NCBI GenBank assembly: GCA_013397845.1
Contig: VZTG01002324.1
Coordinates: forward strand, 1 to 64,000
DNA length: 64,000 nucleotides
Reading direction: 5' to 3'
DNA from: Melanocharis versteri
Lineage: Eukaryota; Chordata; Aves; Passeriformes; Melanocharitidae
In this document: one piece after another, positions 40,519-50,580 of the stretch
How the letters are laid out: every line of letters starts with the position of its first letter
How positions within the stretch are numbered: position 1 is the first letter of the stretch
Position numbers and translations under genes: made by a program
Notes under the pieces: generated by a model
The model's database searches: none
What the model was told of the DNA's origin: nothing
What the model saw: only the letters and a program-made list of their open reading frames with translations

Positions 40519-41308
40519 ATGAGTGTTGGAGGTTAGGATTTGTTCTTTTTTTTTTCTCTTTGGGAATTTTTCTCCCATTTGTTGCCTAAGAGACCCGAAC
40601 AATGAAAAGTATGTGGCCAAGATGGGGGAAACGGGTGCAGCTGGCTGCAGTCTCTTAGCTTGGGGGCTTCCTCTTGGGAAGTGCAGAGATACCCTGAGAT
40701 TTTGGCTGGGGGGTCAGGGGGTTGGGCTCGGCCCTTGTTCTCCCTTGCTCTTAGGACTGGAGGTGAGATGGTTTCCTTCCAGTGGGGGATCAATTTGGCA
40801 GCCATGTGGTGTGGGCGTCTGACTGGAGATGTTGTCTAGTGGTTTTTGCCCATTTGTTTTTCTTTTCCTTCAGCACTGTGGCTGGGGCTTGCTGGCTTGC
40901 TTCTCTGCTCCTCTGCTTGCTTGGGAGCCAGTGCATGCTGCACCAGGAGCTGGCAGCATGCTGTCCTCTGCCGGGCCACTCCTTCTGCATAGTGTCCTGC
41001 TGTGGTGCGGCAGCCCATATCGGGGCTGCTCGTCCCTAATAGCAAAGCCATGACTAGGTGGGTCCATTGGGCAGACCTTGTTGATGAGTAGGCCCAACAA
41101 TGGCAACATGTTTTCCTATATTTGGTCATTGGCTTAGCTATTGGCTTCCTGTCTCTCCTCCCAGTTGCCTCCCTGTATGGTACAATTCTAGAACCTTCTG
41201 CCTTTCATGTTGCTCCATTGGCTCCTCGTTCCTCCTCCCCACCTCCCTCTTCCCTACTGGGTATCGACGTATTGCTCCTCCCTGCTTACGCCTCTTTACC
41301 CTAAAGTG

Positions 41309-41354
41309 ATTGGTTCCCTTATGTTGTCCCCTCCCCCTTGAGCTCTGTATAAAA
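41309..41354 (+). promoter_or_regulatory. CCAAT and TATA core promoter of the nested LTR
   Basis: An inverted CCAAT box (41309-41313) is followed by a C-rich stretch and then TATAAAA at 41348-41354. Transcription would be expected to start about 25-30 bases after the TATA box, near 41378. This is the best-formed RNA polymerase II core promoter in the window. Whether it is silenced in the host is unknown. Confidence 0.6.
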
Positions 41355-41433
41355 CCCTGTGTCGCCCTTTGTTCAGGGCAGTTGGCTCCTGCGCTTCCGG
41401 ACCCTCATCACCTCCCGCTGTACCTTCTGCCTC

Positions 41434-41439
41434 AATAAA
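41434..41439 (+). terminator. Poly(A) signal of the nested LTR
   Basis: AATAAA about 80 bases after the TATA box, a spacing typical of the short R region of ERVK-type LTRs. Confidence 0.65.
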
Positions 41440-42355
41440 CACAGTCCCCGTGGAGCTGCTGCCAAGAGTCCATCTTTCTTTCCACACTCTCTCTGCACTA
41501 CTACCATCAGGGAGTCACCGGACCCTTCGTGAGCTCCGGTTCCTTCCCTGCTTGCACACACGTCCGCCCACCAGAAACATCTCCAGGTGAATGTCGTGTG
41601 CACCCCTAGAGCTAGCTGGCGAGGGGCTGCAGCGCAGCAGTGGCCCAACCCCGGGACCAGCCATCACTGGTGAGCTATCCAGGGGAGCGATCCCACACTC
41701 AACCCCGCTGTTTTCTGCCACTGCTTCAGGGCTTTTTGCTACACTTTCACCCGACATACTGTGCCCACCCAGATAACCCTGCAGTTCCTGACACAGCTCT
41801 GGAGTTTTTGCTACACTTTGTTTGCCGCCCTGGGTGTGCTCACCTCTGCTGTTCCAGCCCACTGCTCTGAGGTTCCTGCCACAAATTCACCATCCAGAGG
41901 GACACCAGGATTGGCTGATCCTGTGGGTTTGTAAAGGAAGTCCCCTTTCCATCTCTCCCACCGACTAAGCCGCCATTACGAGGCGCCCCCTGCAGCCACG
42001 TGGGAATCATCGCACCTGTGCTGCCCGGCCAGGAGCCACCAGCGCCCCTGCCGGCTGTGACCATAACTGCACCGAAGGGGAAAGTGCCTGCAGCCGAGAG
42101 AAGGCTGTGGTTAGATTTCCGGTTTTGTTTTGTTTGTTGCTGCTGCTGTTGTTGTTTGTCTGCCTTGTTAGATATATATATATTATTTTTTTTTTTTCCA
42201 AGTAAAGAACTGTTATTCCTTTTCCCACATCTTTGCTTGAAAGCCCTTTAATTTCATAGTTATAACAATTATGAGGGAAGTGGGTCATATTTCCACCCTG
42301 AGGGAGGTTTCAGCATTCCTTGGTGGGCATCTGTCTTTCAAACCAAGACAATGAG

Positions 42356-45300
42356 CTACTATTTTTGCACTTCAGCAGAGCATATCTAGACAAAGGAAAA
42401 ATATTTTATATAAAATACATTTCTTATTCCACATGTATTAATTAAATGAAATGAAAATTTCCAGAGAAAATGTAATGAACTTATTTTTCCTTATTAAGCA
42501 AATAGATTTCATAGAATCATGGAACCGTTTCATTTGGATACTCACAGAAATTGATTTTAGAAATATTAGTTTGGCAACAACTAGGCACACTTGAAATCAA
42601 AAGCTGAACACAGAAAACACAAATGTTTCTGAATTGGATCATACTCGATCTACCAGGACACATCTTCCTTTCCTGTCATAACTATATCATTCCACTTTGC
42701 TGTTTGCTGTCCTATTTTTGTTTGAATGTGACAAAGTTACTGAGAGAATCAAGCATAGAATAGAAGAAATATCATTGCAGTTCATGTTTTGACATCGTCA
42801 GTACTTCTGGACACAGCCTTCTAAACTACTACCAAAATGTTGATTCAGTTACAAGGCCTAGCTGATACATCTTAAGAATCTTGGGCACAGGTTCATAAAA
42901 TGGTTTTAGAGATTCAGTGTTCTCCCCAGGCTCCAACAACTCCCCAGGCTCTCCTGTGTGAAGCCCAGGGAGTTGGACACATCAGGATGCGATGCACAAC
43001 AATTACAGCATTCACATTGAAGCAGTTGTTGGCTAAAAAAAGATTTTATAGTCCTCGGTGTAGAAACCAAAACACAGTCCAGCTCCTGGGTAAGTGCCTT
43101 AACTGCAAGGCTACCAAGTCCTTAACCATCCTTAATCCTAGGTTATAAACCATCTGCTAAAATAATTTATTTCCTCTTCTCTGACTCAGTCTCTGAATAC
43201 TCTTATCATTTACATGAAGAAGTATTATCTTCCATATAGATGTGAGAAACTGAGGAAATAAATATTCTGTCTAAGACTCCCTATAAAATTTTGGTCTGTG
43301 AGGGAGCCATGCCTTTGATTGATAACTTTTACTAGTCCAGAGCTTTCATCCTAATGGTGACTTCATAACATCAGTTGCTCACACATGGAAGACTAACTTT
43401 CTGGTTGCATCTACAAGTTCTCTTAGTGGAACTGCTGCACATTTGATGCAGTCAATGAAATGACTTTTAGAGTTCATTACCTGTACTCACCTAATGAAGA
43501 TAGTCAAAATCCATGACTTTCTGTTTATTATTTTTATTATTTTTTCTGAAAATGTCTTACATGTGCTTGTTGCCTTTACTTGTGTTTTTTGGGAGCATTA
43601 AATTTTCTGATCTTACTTTTTAGCAGCAAACACCAGGAACTGCTTGGTGCTATGAAGTAGAGTTGAAATTGTCTATATTTTTACCATTTTACCATTAAAA
43701 ACCACAGTTCTGAATTTGTCTAAACAATTATAAATCATCATCTTAGTTTTGGAAAAATATTATTTCTCCTAGAAATTCTGAAATTTACAGAAATTGGAAA
43801 TTGATATAGTATGCTACATCTTTAAATTCCCCTATAAAAATATTTTCCTCAGTCAATGCTGAGGATAAATGCTATTCAAATAGCATATCTAGAAATAATG
43901 ACAAAATAAATTCCTTGCAAAATAAAGACTATCTGAAATTAAAAAAATAGCCTGTCAAAGAGTATAAATAGCTTTATAGGAGATAGAAAAATGGATCATG
44001 TGGTGAAGCACAAAGTACAAGGAAGAAATATCATCATAATAGATTGTGTTGGTACTCTTTTTTTAATAGGTCAACAAGTGATGGGGAGAAATATGACAAG
44101 AACAGGATACAAAGAGGAGGAGGTGATACAGGAGATAATTTGAAGCAGAGATCAAAAAATATCAAACTTTGTAGATCAGAGGAAATGATTTGGGAGTAAA
44201 TGAGTATTCTATGACTGTGATATATTTGAAAATATTTGAAGTACTGATTGAAAACTTTATATACCTTCCCATAATGCTGAAGCATATGGCAGTAGCTCTT
44301 GCTTCACAATATGAATCCCCAAATAGTACAGAGCCGGAGCTAATTAGAACAAATTGCAGTATATTCTATAATACCATAGTTGAACGACTTAAGGATTCTT
44401 GCTTTGAATATTGAACGGTGGTTGTGGGAAAAGTTCAATATAGAAACCCTCTTTTTAAAAGTTGTTAGTATTTATTTAATTATTTATATAGATATTCTGG
44501 AAACGGCACTGTTAAGAACAGTCCTGTGACTTTTTTCTCACATCTTTTCCTATTTTGCATCCATTTTCATGAAAAGTTAGTTTACACTCCCAATAAATGG
44601 ATGTATTTTGCAATTCAATGAGCTATTCTTTTTTCAGTTTTTATAATGGTGGCTTTTTAATCAATACTTCATGGCCCCTTTGTGCAATTCTTAGGCAAAA
44701 TTAACCTGATATCAATGAGAATTTTGCAAGTAAAAATGAATAATGATACCTAAAGATGAATCAAGTTTTCCAAGAGTGGCCCTGCTGTGGGGAGATACTG
44801 GCAAAAGGCCTGGTTGTTGATTTGACTCAGTCTGTAGAAAGAAATGAGTTATCAAGCAAAGACAAAAGTGGTGCATCATGAAGTTTTTCTAAAGCTCAGA
44901 AATATATCCATCCAGGTCCTCTGGAATGGCAAACTGTAGGCTCCTGGAAAATATTTTTCTCTCTCACTTACGTGCTCCACAAGCATGTCACATATATTGT
45001 TTTGTGCTTCTCAATAACTTACCCGTGACTTGGGTAGGGGCGCACAAGAACAAAAAGATTAGCTGGAGGCTGATCTGCATAAGACTATAAAGGTAACTCT
45101 TTGGTCATTTTAAGAGCCAAGTATAAGGAACATGGTTGCCTAATGTATATAAATGTGATATATCATTGACTTTTTTAAAGGTTGTCAGGTGTATATCTTC
45201 AGCTAGGGGAAAGATGATTTTATCTGCCTTTCTCTCTGGGAATTAAGACACATCTCTGTCATCCATGTCTGGTTCTACTAAACTGCGTATCAGAACTAGA

Positions 45301-46589
45301 CAACCTAATCTGAGTACACCCCAAGAAATCTTTGATCCCTTCAAACAGTTACTAATGGGGTAATGATCCGTATACTAACTGACTCGACCACAAAGGGAGA
45401 AAGCACATGCTTTCATTTGCGGAATGTGAGCAACTTTAAATAATTTTTTTTTTCTTTAATTTTTTAATGAATATAATTTTCTTCAGGATAACAACTAAAA
45501 CTTTTAATTTAATTGTCAACATTATTTTAAATTAATGCACTCGAAGGTAAATTGCAGAATTGTATTGTTTATCTTTTTTTAAAAGTTACTTGTAAATAGC
45601 TTAGAACTGAATCACATTTTAGGTTCATTAGTTTCATTTAAGTTATTTATGTCAATAAATTTGCACTAGAAACCAGGTTCTTCACTCATTTCTAAGATTA
45701 TTCATATTAATGGTAATGAAGATACTCTGGAATGCTGAAGAGTCAATGTAGCCGTTCTTCTGTCACCCCATTCCCCTTTTCCTGAAAATACAAAGCTTTT
45801 ACTGGACATCTGCTTCAATTATCTGACTGAAAAGATTCTTGTAGTTTTAATGCAATATTTTTTTTCATCACCTCTTGTTTGTATCTTGTGCTCTCATATT
45901 AAAATTATCTGTAGCCATACTTACCAGATTTTATTTGAATGGCTCCTACCTTTATAAGAAATACCTCATCATGCTCTGTGACAACAGAGAAAAAAAATCA
46001 AATTATCTAACTACGTCATGCTTAGTAGAGATGGAACATGGACAGAAAAGGTTTTGCTGAACAGTTATTGATCCAACTGTAATAGCTTTGGCTGCACGCT
46101 GTCTCAGGCATTCTCCTTTAGGTTGTAATTACTATCTTATTTACAATTATTATTTGATATTTGAGCATCTCTATTTGTTTATCATAGCAATGTAAGCATA
46201 TAAAAACCAACTGCAATGAAAGCAAATGCCTTGTGCAAGATAATAGTCCCTCTGGTCTTCCTTATTTTTAGGCATTTTGGTAAATTACATAAATAATATT
46301 TTATTGCCATGGATGCAAGGAAGTTGGATAGATTTCAGTTGGTGTTATAAGAGTCTTCTTGTCTAACATGCTTCTAATTGCATAGGTCTCCAATGTACAA
46401 GAATTAAAAATTAATGTCATAATATAACCCATGTTTATCATTTCTGTTCTCTATTTCATCATATAACCATGACTCTAAAATTCAAATTTGCTTACTAATA
46501 GAAAAGGTAAAAAGCTAAAAATTTTCATTAAATCAGGTAAAGCAACATCTTGGATTTCAAAACATCATGCAGATAGAGAAGGGTGGTGA
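42356..46589. other. AT-rich intergenic or intronic DNA, no gene identified
   Basis: Open frames are short (at most 83 codons) and unrecognised. I see no further LTR boundaries. The stretch separates the composite LTR from the second copy of the GTGTA/AAGGT family. Confidence 0.6.
42508..42532 (-). mobile_element. Possible remnant of a CR1 3' end
   Basis: TCATAGAATCATGGAACCGTT resembles the reverse complement of the avian CR1 3' terminus with its short ATTCTATG-type repeat. The similarity is lost within about 25 bases, so this may be coincidence or a very short decayed fragment. Confidence 0.25.
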
Positions 46590-46722
46590 AAGGTTGTCAG
46601 GGACTAAAAGAGTTCATGCCTTAGACATTGTTATGAAGTTTTGCCCATTATAACAAAAACTGTATAAAGAAGCCACAACCACAGGAACTTCCTTGGAACT
46701 TTGGACTGTGAATTAAGCCACC

Positions 46723-46754
46723 TAGATAAGATAAAGGCGACACTATTGTTCAAT
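46723..46754 (+). promoter_or_regulatory. Paired GATA motif and SOX-like motif in LTR copy 2
   Basis: TAGATAAGATAAAG at 46723-46736 and TATTGTTCAAT at 46744-46754 are identical to those in copy 1, with the same spacing. They lie in the best-preserved block of the two LTRs. Confidence 0.4.
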
Positions 46755-47408
46755 CATCTCAGGTCTAGGGAGAAACAAACAAGGCTGAAGGAAAGGAATG
46801 TATCCACGAGAAAGCCAAACAGAGCAGAGATTCTTCCCTGGCTGGGTTTGGGCTGGGGGAGACCACAGCCCACAGAGGCCAGGTTTACACAGATGCCCCC
46901 CCACTCCCAACCGAGGGTGCAGGGAGGAGGTTGTGGGTGTGTGGCGTAACCTGTGGTTAGAGGCAGTGAACACTCATCCTCCCTTACACAAACCCACCCA
47001 GCTGTGAAACCCCCAACCCCACAGGCCACATCCACAGGACATTCACGTGGGAGGCAGCTGAGGGGGTGTCATAATCCACCAAAGACCTCCCAAAGTGCTC
47101 CCCAGAGGCCTTGCACCCCAGCACTGCTCATGATGCAAAATGATGCAACAGATCCGGCGTCAGCTGCAAGAGACTGGCTCCCGCCCGGGGGAGGTACCAG
47201 GGCATTTCCACCTGGCCTGAGCATATATTAATCTATTCTATGCTTTTCAGGGGACCCTCACGACCAAGAAGACCAGCTGGACAGGATCATCAGGACATCG
47301 GTGGGATTGATGTAGTAGTAATATTTTCTTTATTCTGTCTCTGTCACTCTCTTTCTGTCTCCCCATCTGTTTTCTATTCCTTCCTCTTTCTTCTTCTCCC
47401 CACCACGC

Positions 47409-47431
47409 CTCTCTCTCTCTCTCTCTCTCTC
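47409..47431 (+). repeat. (CT)n tract inside LTR copy 2
   Basis: Eleven CT units immediately before the LTR poly(A) signal, at the same place as in copy 1. Confidence 0.8.
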
Positions 47432-47442
47432 ATTAACTATCA

Positions 47443-47448
47443 AATAAA
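47443..47448 (+). terminator. LTR poly(A) signal AATAAA, copy 2
   Basis: Canonical hexamer at the same place as the signal in copy 1. Confidence 0.65.
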
Positions 47449-49402
47449 ACCCATACTGTTGACACTGGCATATGGTATCTTTTGCAGCTTAATTTGGGCA
47501 GAAGCATTTCTAATAACTTTAAAACCGGATCATGAGTGAAGGTTCTAGAGAGAAAAATTATATAGCTGAAAAAAACCAGTAGCTCTCTGATTAGGACATG
47601 AGGTTAGGGGACCAGTTGGGAATGCTGTTACCCTTCTGCCTATGATCTTCTTGGTGTAAAAAAGGCCCAAAGAGACAAACTCATTTTATTGTATTTATGA
47701 CAAAGGAAAACAAGTTCTCAAAATTATAATGACGTAGAAGACTTGTTCCCTTTCCAGCCCTAGGTAGCTCCCTGAAATTTTATAAAATTTGTGTAAAGTC
47801 CTCTTATACTTATTTCGTTAACTACAAACAAATTGTTCTTTTTAAGAAACTGAGTCTTAAATACTCATTTAACTACCTTAAAATATTAATTATGTTATAA
47901 TTGATGTAATATCCTATTCCTTATTACATCCATATAAGTCAAATAAGACTATATGTAGTCCTATAGTCCATAGTTGCATGACATGTGGTTGAAGTGACAC
48001 AATGAAAATGGTATAAACTTAATTGTTTGTTAGTGAAACATATTTGTTATTCCACAACATAAACCTTCCTGGTTTGGGTACATTGTCAAAGATATCTGGT
48101 TCGTTTTCATTTGGTCTTTTTACAAAATAGTCTACTAACTAACTTTTAGAATTTCTAAACCTTTTATAAAACACTACCTTGTTGCTGCCGCAGGGCTCCA
48201 ATTGGAGAGAAAAAATGCCAAAATGTGGTTGTAATTCTGAGTAAGTTTTGTGGCATATTTGTGGCAAACCTTTGTGTTCTGCTATGTTTTTCAAGACAGG
48301 TATAGCTGCAGATTTCTTGGCTTTATTCCTACTGGAAGAGGAGGAAAGCTTAAGATGATTTCAGTTATCATTTTGAAATAGAGTTACCTTGTCTGTACAC
48401 CTTCTCTTTCCAAAAGTAAATGGCAAATCCTTTGTGACTGCATTCAAGTCGAGTTTAATTCACCAGGTCCAAAGGTATTTCCAACTTTGCGTATCACAAA
48501 AAACACAATGGCACCACTGTACAAACTGTGACAGCTGTGGAATATGTGCAACAGCAAGAGAAAGTGACAGAAAATTCTTCAGTTTGTTATGAAGCAGAAA
48601 GTGATAAAATAACAGATTTTTGTGTGGTTTTTTTTTTCCCTTAATATGCAATTTAAACACATAAGTATTGTCATTTCAACATTATACATGCTACTGCACT
48701 TGAAAATAGAAATTTGCCAGATGTTATGACTAATATATATTGAGTTTTTTTTAAAAGACAATTGCATTCCTTTCTCTCCCAGTTTCCTTCATTCTTTTTC
48801 TTAACCTTATTCTTCCATGAGGCAAACAGCATGGAATTTTGTATTTACAAATAAATCTTATTGATGCCATGATCACTTAGTAGACACATGGATGTGAGAA
48901 TAACTTTGCTTAATATTGCAAATGAAGTATAGCAAAATTCCAAGTGATTATTTTGTGTAGAAACAATAAACAAGTTTAAAAATATATCTATTGTCAGTCT
49001 CGTGGGTTCAACATAAGGGCAGAGGTTCTGTCCAAGCAAGAGACATCTCAAGGAAGAGAAATGTAAGACAGATTTTTGCATTTCCTAATACGAGTACACT
49101 CAGGTTCCTGCACTGGAGTTACTTGATTACATATTTCTAATCTGTGTTTTCTTCTACTGAGAAAACCAAGTAAGCCAACAATAAAATTTGAGATAAAATA
49201 TATTTTCATGATGTGGACTGATGTCTATTAAGTTATAAATCAAGACATTGAACTGCAACATTTCAATTTCTATTTAATGCCCTAAAGGGAAATTGGATGG
49301 TTTATTGACCTAAGTATTGTATTCAGCTCTTTCCTTGCTCTGCAAGGTAACCATCTTCACTGATAAAACGGGGATAGACAGGGTCATCTCATTTCTGTAG
49401 TT

Positions 49403-49545
49403 TATGTCTATCTATATCTATCTCATCTATCTTATCTATCTTATCTATATCATCTATATCATCTATATCTATATCTATATAATCTATATAATTGATCTAT
49501 ATCTATATCACCTATATCTATATCTATATCATCTGTATCTACATA
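49403..49545 (+). repeat. Compound (TATC)/(TATATC) microsatellite
   Basis: About 140 bases of TATC, TATATC and CATC units in irregular order, followed by a short AG run at about 49546-49557. The mixture of 4-bp and 6-bp units suggests expansion by slippage with later interruptions. It would be length-variable between individuals. Confidence 0.85.
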
Positions 49546-50089
49546 TAGAGAGAGAGAGTTAATGTATATAATAATCATGTTTCACTATGGTTTGGATAAT
49601 GTATGGAAAGAAATGGTAAATGTGTTTATAATAATTCTTGATTACCTCACTCCAACTTAATGAGAAGGATGTAAAAGGGCCTCATCTAACACGTTGTACA
49701 GACTGCTGGCTACTTCAAAAGCTCTTTTATATTTGAATACCTTCAGGCTGAGCACAACCTGGAACTCCAATTTTCATTTGAGCAGATTTGTTTGTTCCGT
49801 TGTTGAGGTGTCCATAAAATGGTGATCTCATAAACAGCTTTATAAAATAAGCTGTATCTCTGCTTAGTGCCCTCTGAAAACACAAGCCATTAGTCATTTT
49901 TTTCACAGTCCTAAGCCAGGGGCAGCTTTGTCATATGTTAGATGCTTTTATCCTTTCTACCTTCTGCTTTTCTCACCTGCATCCTAACCATAAATATTTA
50001 TAGTTGCTCTTCCCAGTGGGATCTGATGTGGTAGGTTAATATGAATGACTCTGAGCTGACATCACAAAATAGTTTTTTAAAATCTCAGA

Positions 50090-50580
50090 CCTTTCTGGGC
50101 CCTATTTGCATTTGGAATGCAAGTTTCGAGTCCGGAGATAACATTTGTCAGCTTTGCAGTTTAGAGTTAGTAATTCAAATTCCAAGAACACCTCCAATGT
50201 GACCTTCTCACCTTCCCGGCTCTCTCCTTTTCCTTCCCCTCTGTCTCCCTCTCAGTGATCTGAAGCAGCATTTGCTGAACAACTCTCTGTTTTTCCAGCT
50301 GATGGTAACAGCACTGCCAGCTCTGCACAGCCAGTCACAGCTCTGGCTGTAAATACCTTCTGAGCAAATCAGTAATTAATGTTGCACTGATGACTGGTGA
50401 CATCTGTATGAGTTTATTGTCGTCTGTACTGAAACACAATGTACAATGAAAACATGGGGGACTCTAAAGAAAGAGGCTAATAAATTTACATGAATTAACA
50501 TTAAATTTAATTTGCCACATGCCAACCAAACTGTGCAACAGATCTAAATCCTTTAAAATATATAGATTTCTCTGTTGCAT
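50090..50580. promoter_or_regulatory. Candidate conserved noncoding element
   Basis: This stretch has a balanced composition, lacks simple repeats and holds several homeobox-like ATTA/TAAT cores (for example near 50372 and 50495) and TTTGCAT-like octamer cores near 50105. Such texture is typical of vertebrate developmental enhancers, but the call is impression-based. No open frame is present. Confidence 0.2.

Larger units (their letters stand above)
41003..41704 (+). mobile_element. Nested ERVK-like LTR inside the ERVL LTR (ends approximate)
   Basis: Inside the ERVL LTR lies a complete promoter and poly(A) unit on +. It has four inverted CCAAT boxes (ATTGG at 41129, 41141, 41217 and 41309), a canonical TATAAAA at 41348-41354 and AATAAA at 41434-41439. 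Downstream, a stretch around 41510-41535 resembles the equivalent part of the - strand LTR at 38681-39333, which suggests a related family. The best boundary guess uses CTGCTG (40997-41002) and CCGCTG (41705-41710) as a 6-bp duplication differing at one CpG position. Under that guess the right end lacks the usual CA, so the ends may be off by tens of bases. That it is younger than its host follows from the nesting. Confidence 0.65.
40524..42350 (+). mobile_element. Solo ERVL-type LTR interrupted by a second LTR (TSD ATGAG)
   Basis: The element begins TGTTGGAGGTTAGG and ends CAAACCAAGACA. An exact 5-bp duplication, ATGAG, flanks it at 40519-40523 and 42351-42355. The last 180 bases, with the AGTAAAGAACTG motif and the CAAACCAAGACA terminus, resemble avian ERVL LTR ends as I remember them; this was not checked by search. 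The span is 1827 bp, but about 700 bp in the middle is a separate ERVK-like LTR, leaving roughly 1.1 kb for the host LTR, a normal size. No primer-binding site or coding region follows, so it is a solo LTR. Short frames inside overlap on both strands and are not called genes. Confidence 0.85.
46595..47538 (+). mobile_element. Solo LTR of an endogenous retrovirus, copy 2 (TSD AAGGT)
   Basis: The 944-bp element aligns along its length with 34162-35104, beginning TGTCAGGGACTA. Exact 5-bp duplications, AAGGT, flank it at 46590-46594 and 47539-47543. The 3' end reads GAGTG rather than the expected CA, so the terminal bases have probably mutated. A CT tract (47409-47431) precedes the AATAAA signal at 47443-47448, as in copy 1. 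The two copies differ by many substitutions and small indels, yet the block at 46694-46769 is nearly unchanged. Different duplications show that the copies inserted independently and are not the two ends of one provirus. No viral genes adjoin it. Confidence 0.86.

Noticed and set aside
34162..47538. One 13-kb provirus bounded by the two similar LTRs
   Set aside because: Each LTR has its own exact target duplication (GTGTA and AAGGT), there is no primer-binding site or viral gene between them, and unrelated LTRs lie in the interval with their own duplications.
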